A stretch of DNA of 64,000 bases, taken from positions 1 to 64,000 of the IMG/VR virus record IMGVR_UViG_3300030104_007872. One strand, given 5' to 3'. The notes beneath the pieces are model-generated. The model was not told the origin of the DNA. It made no database searches and worked only from the letters and a program-made list of their open reading frames with translations. Numbering within the stretch: the stretch's first letter is position 1; every line of letters begins with the position of its first letter. A program made the position numbers and the translations under genes. Positions 55,238-63,270 of the stretch are shown one piece after another. Source of the DNA: a virus.

Positions 55238-56208
55238 ATGAGTCAGTAGAGAGAGTGGTTTATATGAATGGGGAGTTTATTCCCGAGTCGCAGGCTAAGG
55301 TATCTATATATGATTCTGCCCTCATGTTTGGCGATATGGTTTTTGAAATGACCCGCTCGTTTAATAAGAAGCAATTCAAATTACGGGAACATTTGGAAAG
55401 GTTATACGCATCGATGAAATATATTCACCTCGATTACCCAATGAGTATTGAGGAGATGGAAGATGCAGTTTACAAAACTATCGAAGTTAATGAGCCCGCT
55501 TTCGGAAAGGACGATGAGCACCGTATTATGATTGATGTCACACGGGGACTACTGGGAATATACGAGGGGGTTAACGGATTACGGTCTGGGCCAAATGTAA
55601 TTATAGCGGATTTTCCGCTAAAGTGGACGGTGAGTTCTATGGGCCATTTATTTGATACGGGTATCAATGCGGTAATAACCTCACAAAGAGCTATTCCTGC
55701 TTCTCTTTTAGAGCCCAAAATAAAAAATAGAAGTAGGATACATTACCTTATGGCTAACATAGAGGCGTCAAAGATGAAGGGTCAAGATAACTGGGCTCTT
55801 TTGCTTGATCCCGATGGATTCGTGGCCGAGGGCACGGGGGATAATTTCTTCATAGTTAAAAACGGACAGATAGTTACTCCTGAACCCCGTAATATTTTGC
55901 GCGGCATAAGCAGAGATTATATATTTGAATTGTCGCAGCAGCTTAATATTAAGTGTATTGAAAAAAACATTGAGCCATATGATGTAATGATGGCTGACGA
56001 AGCTTTTATGACGGGCACACCATTTTGCCTCCTTCCTGTGACAAGCTTAAATTCTGTTAAAATTGGTGACGGAGCCATGGGATCACTTACGCGCTTGCTA
56101 TTGGATCGCTGGAGCGCCAATGTAGGCTTAGACATAGAAAGGCAGATTAAAGATTATTCTTGTCCATCCAATTCATCATCTCCGTCTCCATACATTTTTA
56201 AAAAATGA
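55234..56208 (+). CDS. Class IV aminotransferase (branched-chain/D-amino-acid type)
   Basis: A 324-residue PLP fold-type IV enzyme: YDSALMFGDMVFEMTRSF, KIKNRSRIHYLMANIEASK (lysine region), DGFVAEGTGDNFFIVKNGQI, NILRGISRDYI and DEAFMTGTPFCLLPVTSLN. It transfers an amino group, probably between a branched-chain or D-amino acid and a keto acid. In this island it could act on the product of the ThDP/PanB pair. Its last ~20 residues are Ser/Pro-rich. Overlaps neuA and the following isomerase gene by 4 bases. Confidence 0.78.
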   Translation: MNESVERVVYMNGEFIPESQAKVSIYDSALMFGDMVFEMTRSFNKKQFKLREHLERLYASMKYIHLDYPMSIEEMEDAVYKTIEVNEPAFGKDDEHRIMIDVTRGLLGIYEGVNGLRSGPNVIIADFPLKWTVSSMGHLFDTGINAVITSQRAIPASLLEPKIKNRSRIHYLMANIEASKMKGQDNWALLLDPDGFVAEGTGDNFFIVKNGQIVTPEPRNILRGISRDYIFELSQQLNIKCIEKNIEPYDVMMADEAFMTGTPFCLLPVTSLNSVKIGDGAMGSLTRLLLDRWSANVGLDIERQIKDYSCPSNSSSPSPYIFKK

Positions 56209-56978
56209 AGTTGGGAATAATTCAAGGTAGATTGTCTGAACCAATCGAGGGCTTCCAAGAGTGTCCAGAAAATTGGGCTAGAGAGTTCGAGTTATTGGTA
56301 GGTTTTAAATTGAATCATATAGAATGGATTGTTACAGCGGAGAAATTTAATACCAACCCCCTTTTCGCTGAAAATTTACGGAATTATCCAATTTCTTCTG
56401 TTTGCGCTGATTTTATGGTTAGCGAAAAGTTTTCGGATGGCGATTATTTAAAGCGTTTTTTGCGGCCCACTTGCGAAGCAGTTTTGCGTCATGGGATCAA
56501 ACATTTGACCATCCCCCTCCTAGAGGAAAGTGATGTGAGCAACTCAAAAGCAAGAGAGATATTTGCGAGTAATTTTGCACCTTATGTAGAAGAGTTTAGC
56601 GATATTACTTTTTTAATAGAAGCGGAACTTCATCAAGATAAACTAAAGGATCTTCTTGAGATCAGCCCAACCTTAGGTGTGACTTATGATACGGGCAATA
56701 TTACTTCTTGTGGTTTCAGTCACGAAAACTATATTAAGGAACTTAAAGACAGAATCAAACAAGTTCACATAAAGGATAGGACTATAAATCCAGTGGAAAC
56801 CGTTCCACCCACACGGGGACGCACTGATTTTAATTTAATTTTTAAAAAGCTTAAAGAGATAAATTTTGACGGTCCATATACACTTCAAACGGCCCGCGAA
56901 AAAACGGGAAATGAACTTGAAACAATTCAAAAACACGCAACAATAATACGAAATTTATATTATGAAGAATTTTTTTAA
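56205..56978 (+). CDS. Sugar-phosphate isomerase/epimerase (xylose-isomerase-like TIM barrel)
   Basis: A 257-residue TIM-barrel protein: LGIIQGRLSEPIEGFQECPE, FLIEAELHQDKL (metal Glu), LGVTYDTGNITSCGFSHENY (Asp), IKQVHIKDRT (His-Lys-Asp-Arg) and FDGPYTLQTAREK. Typical of the AP-endonuclease-2 / sugar-isomerase superfamily with a divalent-metal site. Similar enzymes stand in surface-sugar and legionaminic-type clusters. Substrate unknown. Confidence 0.72.
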   Translation: MKLGIIQGRLSEPIEGFQECPENWAREFELLVGFKLNHIEWIVTAEKFNTNPLFAENLRNYPISSVCADFMVSEKFSDGDYLKRFLRPTCEAVLRHGIKHLTIPLLEESDVSNSKAREIFASNFAPYVEEFSDITFLIEAELHQDKLKDLLEISPTLGVTYDTGNITSCGFSHENYIKELKDRIKQVHIKDRTINPVETVPPTRGRTDFNLIFKKLKEINFDGPYTLQTAREKTGNELETIQKHATIIRNLYYEEFF

Positions 56979-57777
56979 CCTAAAGGGCAAAACCGCCTTA
57001 ATCACAGGCGGGGGTGGGCTTTTAGGGCCAAAACATGCTGAAGCGATTATTGAGCAGGGTGGCCGTGTTATTTTAGCTGATTGGCACCAAGATCGAGCCG
57101 CAAAAAAAGCCGAGCAACTCAACAGAGAACATGGAGAATCCGTTGCTGATTGGCATCACATGGACGTTACCGATAAATTGTCCATCGAAAGGGTTGTCGA
57201 TAAATATAATAAAATAGATATCCTAATAAATAATGCAGCTAAAGATCCAAAAGTTAAAAAAGATGCGGGGCTTACGGTTGAATCGAGGTTTGAAACCATG
57301 ACTGAGAAATATTGGCAAGAGGGGGTAGATGCAGCCTTAAATGGAACGTTTTTGTGCTCACAGGTTGTTGCAAACTTAATGTTGAAGTGTGGCGGTGGAG
57401 TGATTCTTAATATTGCTTCTGATTTAGGTGTTATAGCTCCCGATCAGCGCATTTACGAAAAAGAAGGGTTAGATGAGGATCAACAAAATGTTAAACCAAT
57501 TACTTATTCTGCGGCAAAATGGGCCATTATAGGTATGACTAAATATTTGGCGGTTTATTTCGCTAAGAAAAATATACGAGTCAATTCACTTAGCCCCACA
57601 GCAGTCTACAATAATCATCCAGAAGATTTTGTGGAAAAGTTGACGAATTTAATTCCAATGGGTAGGATGTCAGATATCAATGAATACAAAGGGGCAATTG
57701 CTTTTTTGTGCTCTGACGCAAGCTCTTATATGACAGGAGAAAATTTGGTAATCGATGGTGGTAAGAGCGTATGGTAA
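56962..57777 (+). CDS. Short-chain dehydrogenase/reductase
   Basis: A 271-residue classical SDR: ALITGGGGLLGPKHAEAI, DILINNAAKDP, ILNIASDLGVI (catalytic Ser), ITYSAAKWAIIGMTKYLAVY (Tyr-x3-Lys) and YMTGENLVIDGGKSVW. It would reduce or oxidise a sugar intermediate. Paired with the isomerase upstream, which it overlaps by 17 bases. Confidence 0.82.
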   Translation: MKNFFNLKGKTALITGGGGLLGPKHAEAIIEQGGRVILADWHQDRAAKKAEQLNREHGESVADWHHMDVTDKLSIERVVDKYNKIDILINNAAKDPKVKKDAGLTVESRFETMTEKYWQEGVDAALNGTFLCSQVVANLMLKCGGGVILNIASDLGVIAPDQRIYEKEGLDEDQQNVKPITYSAAKWAIIGMTKYLAVYFAKKNIRVNSLSPTAVYNNHPEDFVEKLTNLIPMGRMSDINEYKGAIAFLCSDASSYMTGENLVIDGGKSVW

Positions 57778-58067
57778 TATATGTAGATATCGACGGGACG
57801 ATTTGTGAGTCAGCGCCAACAGGTGATTATTCAGATGCGCTACCAGTCCAAAGCTCTATAAATAAAATAAACAAATTATATCACGAAGGTAACACCATTA
57901 TCTATTGGACTGCTCGTGGCACTGTAACATATATAGATTGGCTAGAGATGACCAAAGATCAGTTAAATCAGTGGGGCTGTTTATTTCACGATGTTAGAGC
58001 AGGAAAGCCTCAGTATGATTTATGGATTGATGATAAATCTATAAAAATAGAAGAACTTGATGAGTAA
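57771..58067 (+). CDS. Small HAD-type phosphatase (capsule biosynthesis type)
   Basis: A 98-residue HAD-like protein: IYVDIDGTICESAPTGDYSD (nucleophile Asp6 and Asp8), IIYWTARGTVTYIDWLEMTK, LFHDVRAGKPQYDLWIDDKS (Lys and Asp). It is the small capless kind seen in capsule loci, probably removing phosphate from a sugar phosphate or nonulosonate precursor. Overlaps genes on both sides. Confidence 0.78.
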   Translation: MVIYVDIDGTICESAPTGDYSDALPVQSSINKINKLYHEGNTIIYWTARGTVTYIDWLEMTKDQLNQWGCLFHDVRAGKPQYDLWIDDKSIKIEELDE

Positions 58068-58986
58068 AATATTAGTAACAGGTGGCTCGGGAATGGTGGG
58101 CAAACATTTGCAAAAAATCTTACCGAATGCGGAATATTTTTCAAGTCGTTCTTGTAATCTTAAAAGGGAATCGTTGACTTCTGCGGTCTTTTACAAAATG
58201 CGGCCCGACGTGGTGATTCATCTTGCTGCGAAGGTGGGCGGGATTTTAGACAACATAAGACATCCCGTAGAATTCTTTGAAGATAACATAGCAATAAACA
58301 ATAATGTTATAAAGTCCGCTTATGAAAGTGGCTGTAAAAAAATAATTTCAGTTTTAAGTACCTGCATTTATCCAGATGAGGTTCCAGAGTCAGATTATCC
58401 GATGGTCGAGGCATCTCTGCATTCTGGGCCTCCTACACCAACCAATTTTGCATATGGTTATGCAAAAAGATGTCTGGCGGTTCAGTTAGCAGCCTATAAT
58501 CAACAGCACAATACTCAATACAGCACTTTAATTCCCTGCAATTTATATTCAGAATACGATCACTTTGAGGGTGAAAGGGCTCATTTTTTATCTAGCCTAA
58601 TAAATAAAATTGATACAGCTAAACGCCAAAACGCTAAAAAGATTAACCTCTTGGGCACTGGAGCGCCACTGCGGCAGTTTATGTATGCGGGGGATTTAGC
58701 TGAGGCAATTGTATTAACCTTAGATAAAGATGATGTCTTCAATTATAACATTTGCACACCTGAAAACAAGAGCATTAAAGAGATCTGTGATATTGCGCTA
58801 GAGGCATGTGATGCTACCCATCTAAGTGTCGAGTGGGACGAAACAAAACCCGACGGCCAATATAGGAAGGACGCCTCGTCAAAGAGATTCTTAAAAGATT
58901 TTCCAGATTTCAAATTTACCAAACTTGTAGAAGGAATTAAAAAAACTTATAATATAATCAGTAATGAAAGAGTGGAGACTAAATGA
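58060..58986 (+). CDS. GDP-fucose-synthase-like / probable GDP-colitose synthase
   Basis: A 308-residue SDR of the Fcl type: VTGGSGMVGKHLQKIL, VVIHLAAKVGGILDNIRHP, LSTCIYPDEVPESDYPMVEA, NFAYGYAKRCLAVQLAAY (Tyr-x3-Lys), PCNLYSEYDHFEGERAHF. Fcl is a dual 3,5-epimerase/4-reductase of GDP-4-keto-6-deoxymannose. The closely related ColC makes the same reaction on GDP-4-keto-3,6-dideoxymannose to give GDP-L-colitose. Because a ColD-like gene follows directly, ColC activity is the better reading. Confidence 0.78.
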   Translation: MSKILVTGGSGMVGKHLQKILPNAEYFSSRSCNLKRESLTSAVFYKMRPDVVIHLAAKVGGILDNIRHPVEFFEDNIAINNNVIKSAYESGCKKIISVLSTCIYPDEVPESDYPMVEASLHSGPPTPTNFAYGYAKRCLAVQLAAYNQQHNTQYSTLIPCNLYSEYDHFEGERAHFLSSLINKIDTAKRQNAKKINLLGTGAPLRQFMYAGDLAEAIVLTLDKDDVFNYNICTPENKSIKEICDIALEACDATHLSVEWDETKPDGQYRKDASSKRFLKDFPDFKFTKLVEGIKKTYNIISNERVETK

Positions 58987-60133
58987 ACCAAACGTTACCT
59001 TTTGGGATAGGTTAAAGATTTGCTCATTTTTTCTGAATCCTAAAAATTTCTGGACGATGAACGGTAAAGTCTCTCTCTTTGAGGAGTCTATGGCCGATTA
59101 TGTAGGCTGCAAATACGCGGTTTATGTTTCCAGCGGCTCGACCGCTAATACCTTATTGGCTATGCATCTTCGTGATAATATTGCGAAGAATAATATCGAG
59201 AAAGATACCATAGTTTTTCCATCTACCACTTGGACCACTTCGATTTCTCCTTTTTTAAGGGAGGGGTTCAAGCCGAAATTTATAGACGTAAACCTCAAAG
59301 ACTTCTCTATTGATTTAGATTCTCTTGAGAATTACCTAAAAGACAATCATGAGCAAGTTTGCTGCGTTTTTCTGACTTCTTTGATTGGATTTGTGCCTGA
59401 CATGAAAAGGCTTGAGGCTATCTCTAAACGCTTCAACGTTAAGGTAATGTTGGATAATTGTGAAAATACTTTTGGCACCTACGGCGGTAAAAATGTTTCG
59501 TCTTTTTTCACCTCTACCACCAGCACATATTTTGGACACCAGATTCAGAGTGTCGAGGGCGGCTTTGTATTCACTAATTGTCAAGATGAATACGAATATT
59601 TTTTAATGGCTCGCAATCACGGCTTAACTCGCAGCCTTAAAAATTCTTCACACGTTCGCAATAAAAATGTTGACCCGCAGTTTGATTTTTTTCTACTGGG
59701 TAATAATTTTCGCAATACAGACATCAATGCCTTCATAGGTCTTTTGGACTTTAAAAGGATAGATAAAATAAAGAATAAGAGGGAAAAACTGTATGAGGTT
59801 TTTTTAAATGAATTAAAATGCAACATGGGCCTTTCCTTGCCGAGTGAGTTGCGCGGTCATTCCCCGTTTTGCTTGCCAGTTTTGTGCGATACTGTAAAAC
59901 AGAAATCCCTTTTGTTGAAATATTGTAAAGAAAACAATATTGAGACTAGGCCAATTATCTCAGGAAATTTATTAAAACAAAGCTGTTATTCCGCTTTTGC
60001 TGATCCGCTTTCGTTTCCCAATAGCGAGCGCTTGCACACGCATGGGTTTTATGTCGGGCTACACGCGCACGTTAAAAAGTCTCAGGTTGAAAAATTAACC
60101 TCACACATTAATATCACTTTAAATGAAAAATAA
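58964..60133 (+). CDS. ColD-like GDP-4-keto-6-deoxymannose 3-dehydratase
   Basis: A 389-residue DegT-family enzyme whose PLP lysine is replaced by His192 (STYFGHQIQSVEGGFV), as in ColD (SHHIATMEGG). Further matches to ColD: SSGSTANTLLA, LDNCENTFGT, ARNHGLTRSL, GNNFRNTDINAFIG, IETRPIISGNLLKQ and HGFYVGLH. It would dehydrate GDP-4-keto-6-deoxymannose at C3 with PLP and glutamate, without the iron-sulphur centre of RfbH. It lies between the ColC-like and gmd genes, completing the route to GDP-colitose. Confidence 0.82.
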   Translation: MKEWRLNEPNVTFWDRLKICSFFLNPKNFWTMNGKVSLFEESMADYVGCKYAVYVSSGSTANTLLAMHLRDNIAKNNIEKDTIVFPSTTWTTSISPFLREGFKPKFIDVNLKDFSIDLDSLENYLKDNHEQVCCVFLTSLIGFVPDMKRLEAISKRFNVKVMLDNCENTFGTYGGKNVSSFFTSTTSTYFGHQIQSVEGGFVFTNCQDEYEYFLMARNHGLTRSLKNSSHVRNKNVDPQFDFFLLGNNFRNTDINAFIGLLDFKRIDKIKNKREKLYEVFLNELKCNMGLSLPSELRGHSPFCLPVLCDTVKQKSLLLKYCKENNIETRPIISGNLLKQSCYSAFADPLSFPNSERLHTHGFYVGLHAHVKKSQVEKLTSHINITLNEK

Positions 60134-61166
60134 AAAAATTATAATTACAGGAGTTACTGGACAGGATGGAAGCCTTATGGCCGATTATCTGTTGAAAAAC
60201 ACGGAGCATACCGTGGTTGGTGGCGTTCGTAGACTGAGCGTCAAAAATCATCAAAACATCCAGCATTTGCTAAAAAATCCTCGGTTTTATCTGATTGATC
60301 TAGACGTAACAGACAGCCAGAATATCGCTAGGGTTATTGAATCCGAAAAGCCTGATTATTTTATTAATTTTGCTGCAAATTCCTTCGTTGGTGTGAGTTG
60401 GGAAATGCCCTTGAACAATATGGAAACCAATTGCATGGCTGTCCTGCATCAGTTGGAGGCAATTCGTTCACATGCGCCAAAATGCCGTTATTACAACGCA
60501 GGAAGCTCAGAGGAGTTTGGCGATGTTGTGGAGACACCGCAGACCGAAGACCACCCCTTGCGCCCCAGAAGCCCATATGGAGCGTCAAAATGCGCCGCTA
60601 GGCATTTAGTTAAGGTCTATAGAGATTCTTACGATATTTATGCTGTTCAGGGTTGGCTCTTTAACCACGAGGGTGTGCGCCGTGGTGAAGAATTCGTAAC
60701 GCGAAAAATAACCAAGAATGTCGCAAGAATAGAGGGTGAGTTTCGCAAGGGCGACGGAATTACACCGCTGCAATTAGGAAATGTGGACGCTAAACGAGAT
60801 TGGAGTGACGCGGAAGATTTTGTAGACGGTGTTTGGAAAATGTTAAATCAAGATAAGCCAAAAGATTACATCTTATCATCCAATGAAACCCACACAATCA
60901 GAGAGTTTGTTGAAGAGGCTTTTAATTACGCAGGCTTTCATCGCAGCATGTGCTCTTGGCGCGGCGAGCATGAGGATGAAAAATATTTTCATGGAGATGA
61001 TTGTTTGGTAGAAATTAATCCTATTTTTTATCGCCCAGCGGAAGTAGATATCTTGTTGGGTGATTCAACCAGAGCACGTCAAGAGCTAGGTTGGTCACCA
61101 AAAACAGATTTCCTAAATCTTGTCAAGAAGATGGTTGACACGGATATCAAGGAGCGCAATACTTAG
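60123..61166 (+). CDS. gmd: GDP-mannose 4,6-dehydratase
   Basis: A 347-residue enzyme: IITGVTGQDGSLMADYLLKN, VVGGVRRLSVKNHQNIQHLL, INFAANSFVGVSWEMPLNNM, NAGSSEEFGDV (Ser-Ser-Glu), SPYGASKCAARHLVKVYRDS (Tyr-x3-Lys), LFNHEGVRRGEEFVTRKITK, LGNVDAKRDWSDAEDFVDG and RPAEVDILLGDSTRARQELG. It makes GDP-4-keto-6-deoxymannose for the adjacent ColD-like enzyme. Overlaps it by 11 bases. Confidence 0.93.
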   Translation: MKNKKIIITGVTGQDGSLMADYLLKNTEHTVVGGVRRLSVKNHQNIQHLLKNPRFYLIDLDVTDSQNIARVIESEKPDYFINFAANSFVGVSWEMPLNNMETNCMAVLHQLEAIRSHAPKCRYYNAGSSEEFGDVVETPQTEDHPLRPRSPYGASKCAARHLVKVYRDSYDIYAVQGWLFNHEGVRRGEEFVTRKITKNVARIEGEFRKGDGITPLQLGNVDAKRDWSDAEDFVDGVWKMLNQDKPKDYILSSNETHTIREFVEEAFNYAGFHRSMCSWRGEHEDEKYFHGDDCLVEINPIFYRPAEVDILLGDSTRARQELGWSPKTDFLNLVKKMVDTDIKERNT

Positions 61167-61168
61167 GG

Positions 61169-61516
61169 GTGCCAAAAACAAAAGGTCCAAATAAGAGAGA
61201 TATACTTTTTCGTTTATTAGATGTCCCCGCGAAGGGGCGCCGTCCCTTTTTTGCAAGGGAGATGAAGATGTTAAATGACCTGTGTGAAAGGTATTCTCAG
61301 GACTTCATGTCTATTGTAGATTTCGGCAGGAAATTTGATTCTCTAGCTTATTTGGTTAGCGATAAACTAAAACAACGCTTGGACGAAAAGTTCCGAGCTT
61401 TTAATTTTAGAGTTGATTTATCGAAGTATGAAGTCTATGATATTGGAGAAAAGGTGGGGGATGATAGATTCGTTCGCCCTAAAGCAAAAACAGTAAAAGA
61501 TTTTTTAGATGAGTGA
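61169..61516 (+). CDS. Hypothetical protein before recA-like gene (115 aa)
   Basis: A 115-residue protein with GTG start at 61169 (AGGGGTG; a plausible ribosome binding site lies at the end of gmd). Basic N terminus and helical body (SQDFMSIVDFGRKFDSLAYL then VSDKLKQRLDEKFR), mixed charges at the end. It overlaps the recombinase start by 8 bases and may be a recombination accessory; no family recognised. Confidence 0.5.
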   Translation: MPKTKGPNKRDILFRLLDVPAKGRRPFFAREMKMLNDLCERYSQDFMSIVDFGRKFDSLAYLVSDKLKQRLDEKFRAFNFRVDLSKYEVYDIGEKVGDDRFVRPKAKTVKDFLDE

Positions 61517-62621
61517 CAATATAGGCCCTGCAAACATTCTTGATAACTACTTGAAGGCGAATAAGGATGATCATTACAATTTTGAGGAAACGATTGAGTA
61601 TAAGGTCTCAAGCGGCTCATTACAGTTAGATCTGTATTTGGCGGGCGGGTTTGGTCCTGGGTTACATCGTTTTACAGGTGTTAACGAAGGCGGTAAAACT
61701 TCAGAGTCATTACAGGTAATGAAAAATTTTCTTGGCACCATTGACAAGTCTCGGGGCCTTTATATTAAAGCGGAAGGAAGACTCGGGCCAGAAGTTCAAG
61801 AAAGGTCGGGTGTGAAGTTTGTATTCACCCCAGAGGAGTGGGTGGACGGCACATGCTTTGTTTTTGAAAGCAATATATATGAAACCGCAATGGGGCTGAT
61901 TCGGCAGCTTATTACAAATAACGATGATAAGATTAAATATTGTTTTATATTAGATTCGGTGGACGGTTTAATTCGAAAAGATGATCTTGGAAAGAATTTT
62001 GACGAAAGTAGTAAGGTTGCGGGTGGAGCGGTGATCGCCTCTGATTTCTGCAAAAAAACCAGCACCGCCTTAGGCAAACGTGGACATATGGCAATATTTA
62101 TTAGTCAGGTTCGCGCTGATATTAAACTTGACCCGTATGCTAAATCTCCTGTGCGACAAACTACCGCTACAGGAGGCAATGCGCTTTTGCATTTCGCAAA
62201 CAATATCATGGAATTTGAGCCACGTTTCAAGGGTGATTTAATTTTACAAAATCCTTCCGTAAAAATGGTGGATGCTAAAAAGAACCCAATCATCGGCCAT
62301 CATGCCAAAGTAACAATTAAGAAATCAGCACATGAAAACACCAACACTACAATCTCCTATCCTATTAGATATGGACGCACTGCTGGGACATCTATCTGGG
62401 TTGAAAAAGAAGTTATAGACTTGCTGTATGCTTGGGAATTTGTCGAAAAGAAAGGCGCTTGGATTAAACCTAGCGACGACTTTAAGGAGTTGCTAAATTC
62501 TGAAAATTTACAATTTCCCGATAAAATTCAAGGGGATAATAAACTCTTTAAAACTGTCGAGGAAAACAAGGAGTTGTGCGAGTTCTTAATAAAGTATTTC
62601 AAGGAGCAGATAGCTGTATGA
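61509..62621 (+). CDS. RecA/UvsX-like recombinase
   Basis: A 370-residue P-loop recombinase: Walker A GVNEGGKTS (57-65), Walker B-like KYCFILDSVDGLI, AIFISQVRADI (L1/L2 surroundings) and TATGGNALLHFANNIMEFEP. It is a divergent phage RecA, which pairs DNA strands in recombination-dependent replication and repair. It would work with the SSB and with the nuclease encoded next, whose ATG overlaps its TGA. Confidence 0.87.
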   Translation: MSDNIGPANILDNYLKANKDDHYNFEETIEYKVSSGSLQLDLYLAGGFGPGLHRFTGVNEGGKTSESLQVMKNFLGTIDKSRGLYIKAEGRLGPEVQERSGVKFVFTPEEWVDGTCFVFESNIYETAMGLIRQLITNNDDKIKYCFILDSVDGLIRKDDLGKNFDESSKVAGGAVIASDFCKKTSTALGKRGHMAIFISQVRADIKLDPYAKSPVRQTTATGGNALLHFANNIMEFEPRFKGDLILQNPSVKMVDAKKNPIIGHHAKVTIKKSAHENTNTTISYPIRYGRTAGTSIWVEKEVIDLLYAWEFVEKKGAWIKPSDDFKELLNSENLQFPDKIQGDNKLFKTVEENKELCEFLIKYFKEQIAV

Positions 62622-63025
62622 AGTTTGTTGACGGGCACGGAAAAACGCGAAATCTCAAAAACGCAAAAAAATATCTCATAGATTGGTGTAAGCCCAGTAG
62701 AAGTAAGTTTCAAACGGCGGTTAAAGAGTTTTTATTTCCATACTGGAAAAACGATATTGTCTTCGAAGAATTCAGGGTTGTTGGCAGCAGGCTGACTTTA
62801 GATTTTTATAATGCTAATAAAAAAATCGCTGTTGAGGTACAGGGGGCACAGCATACAAAATACGTTAAATTTTTCCACAAGAATCGTTTTAGATATTCCG
62901 ATCAATTAAAGAGGGATCAGAAAAAACTTGACTTTTGTAAAGCAAACGATATACAGTTAGCAGAGGTTTATCCGCAGGATGTGGTTACCGCTTCCCTCTT
63001 TGAAGACCAAGAAATTTATTTATGA
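62618..63025 (+). CDS. Endonuclease, VSR/DUF559-like fold
   Basis: A 135-residue nuclease of the PD-(D/E)xK kind: FEEFRVVGSRLTLDFYNANK, KIAVEVQGAQHTKYVKFFHK, DQLKRDQKKLDFCKANDIQL, AEVYPQD. The Asp in TLDFY, Glu-x-Gln in VEVQG, and the later Lys are the metal site. The family covers very-short-patch repair-like and uncharacterised nicking enzymes. Its start overlaps the recA stop (ATGA). Confidence 0.75.
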   Translation: MKFVDGHGKTRNLKNAKKYLIDWCKPSRSKFQTAVKEFLFPYWKNDIVFEEFRVVGSRLTLDFYNANKKIAVEVQGAQHTKYVKFFHKNRFRYSDQLKRDQKKLDFCKANDIQLAEVYPQDVVTASLFEDQEIYL

Positions 63026-63270
63026 ACTTAGATGATGAATCCGAATCCACAGATTTTCGCGTTCCAACTGAATGGGTAGAAAAGCTTTATGAATTATCTG
63101 GTGGCGCAGATAAATATAAAGGAGTGTTATTGGCACTCTCTTCTGAACAGGGAGATCCACTTATATATTTTAAATACGATTCAGGAATGACCGAAACAGC
63201 GCTAAGAAAGTCAATGTTCGATTACCTTAAAAATTTGGATAACTACACTTCTACCGAAGAACAGACATGA
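63022..63270 (+). CDS. Hypothetical small acidic protein (82 aa)
   Basis: An 82-residue acidic protein (MNLDDESESTDFRVPTEWVE and on) with a helical centre and FKYDSGMTETALRKSMFDYL. It bridges the nuclease and helicase genes with ATGA-type overlaps on both sides, so it is probably a replication accessory. No family recognised. Confidence 0.55.
   Translation: MNLDDESESTDFRVPTEWVEKLYELSGGADKYKGVLLALSSEQGDPLIYFKYDSGMTETALRKSMFDYLKNLDNYTSTEEQT

Noticed and set aside
55234-56208. Assignment as a host-like IlvE for branched-chain amino acid synthesis
   Set aside because: No other branched-chain pathway genes are present and it is embedded in the sugar island, so a sugar- or acyl-related role is preferred.
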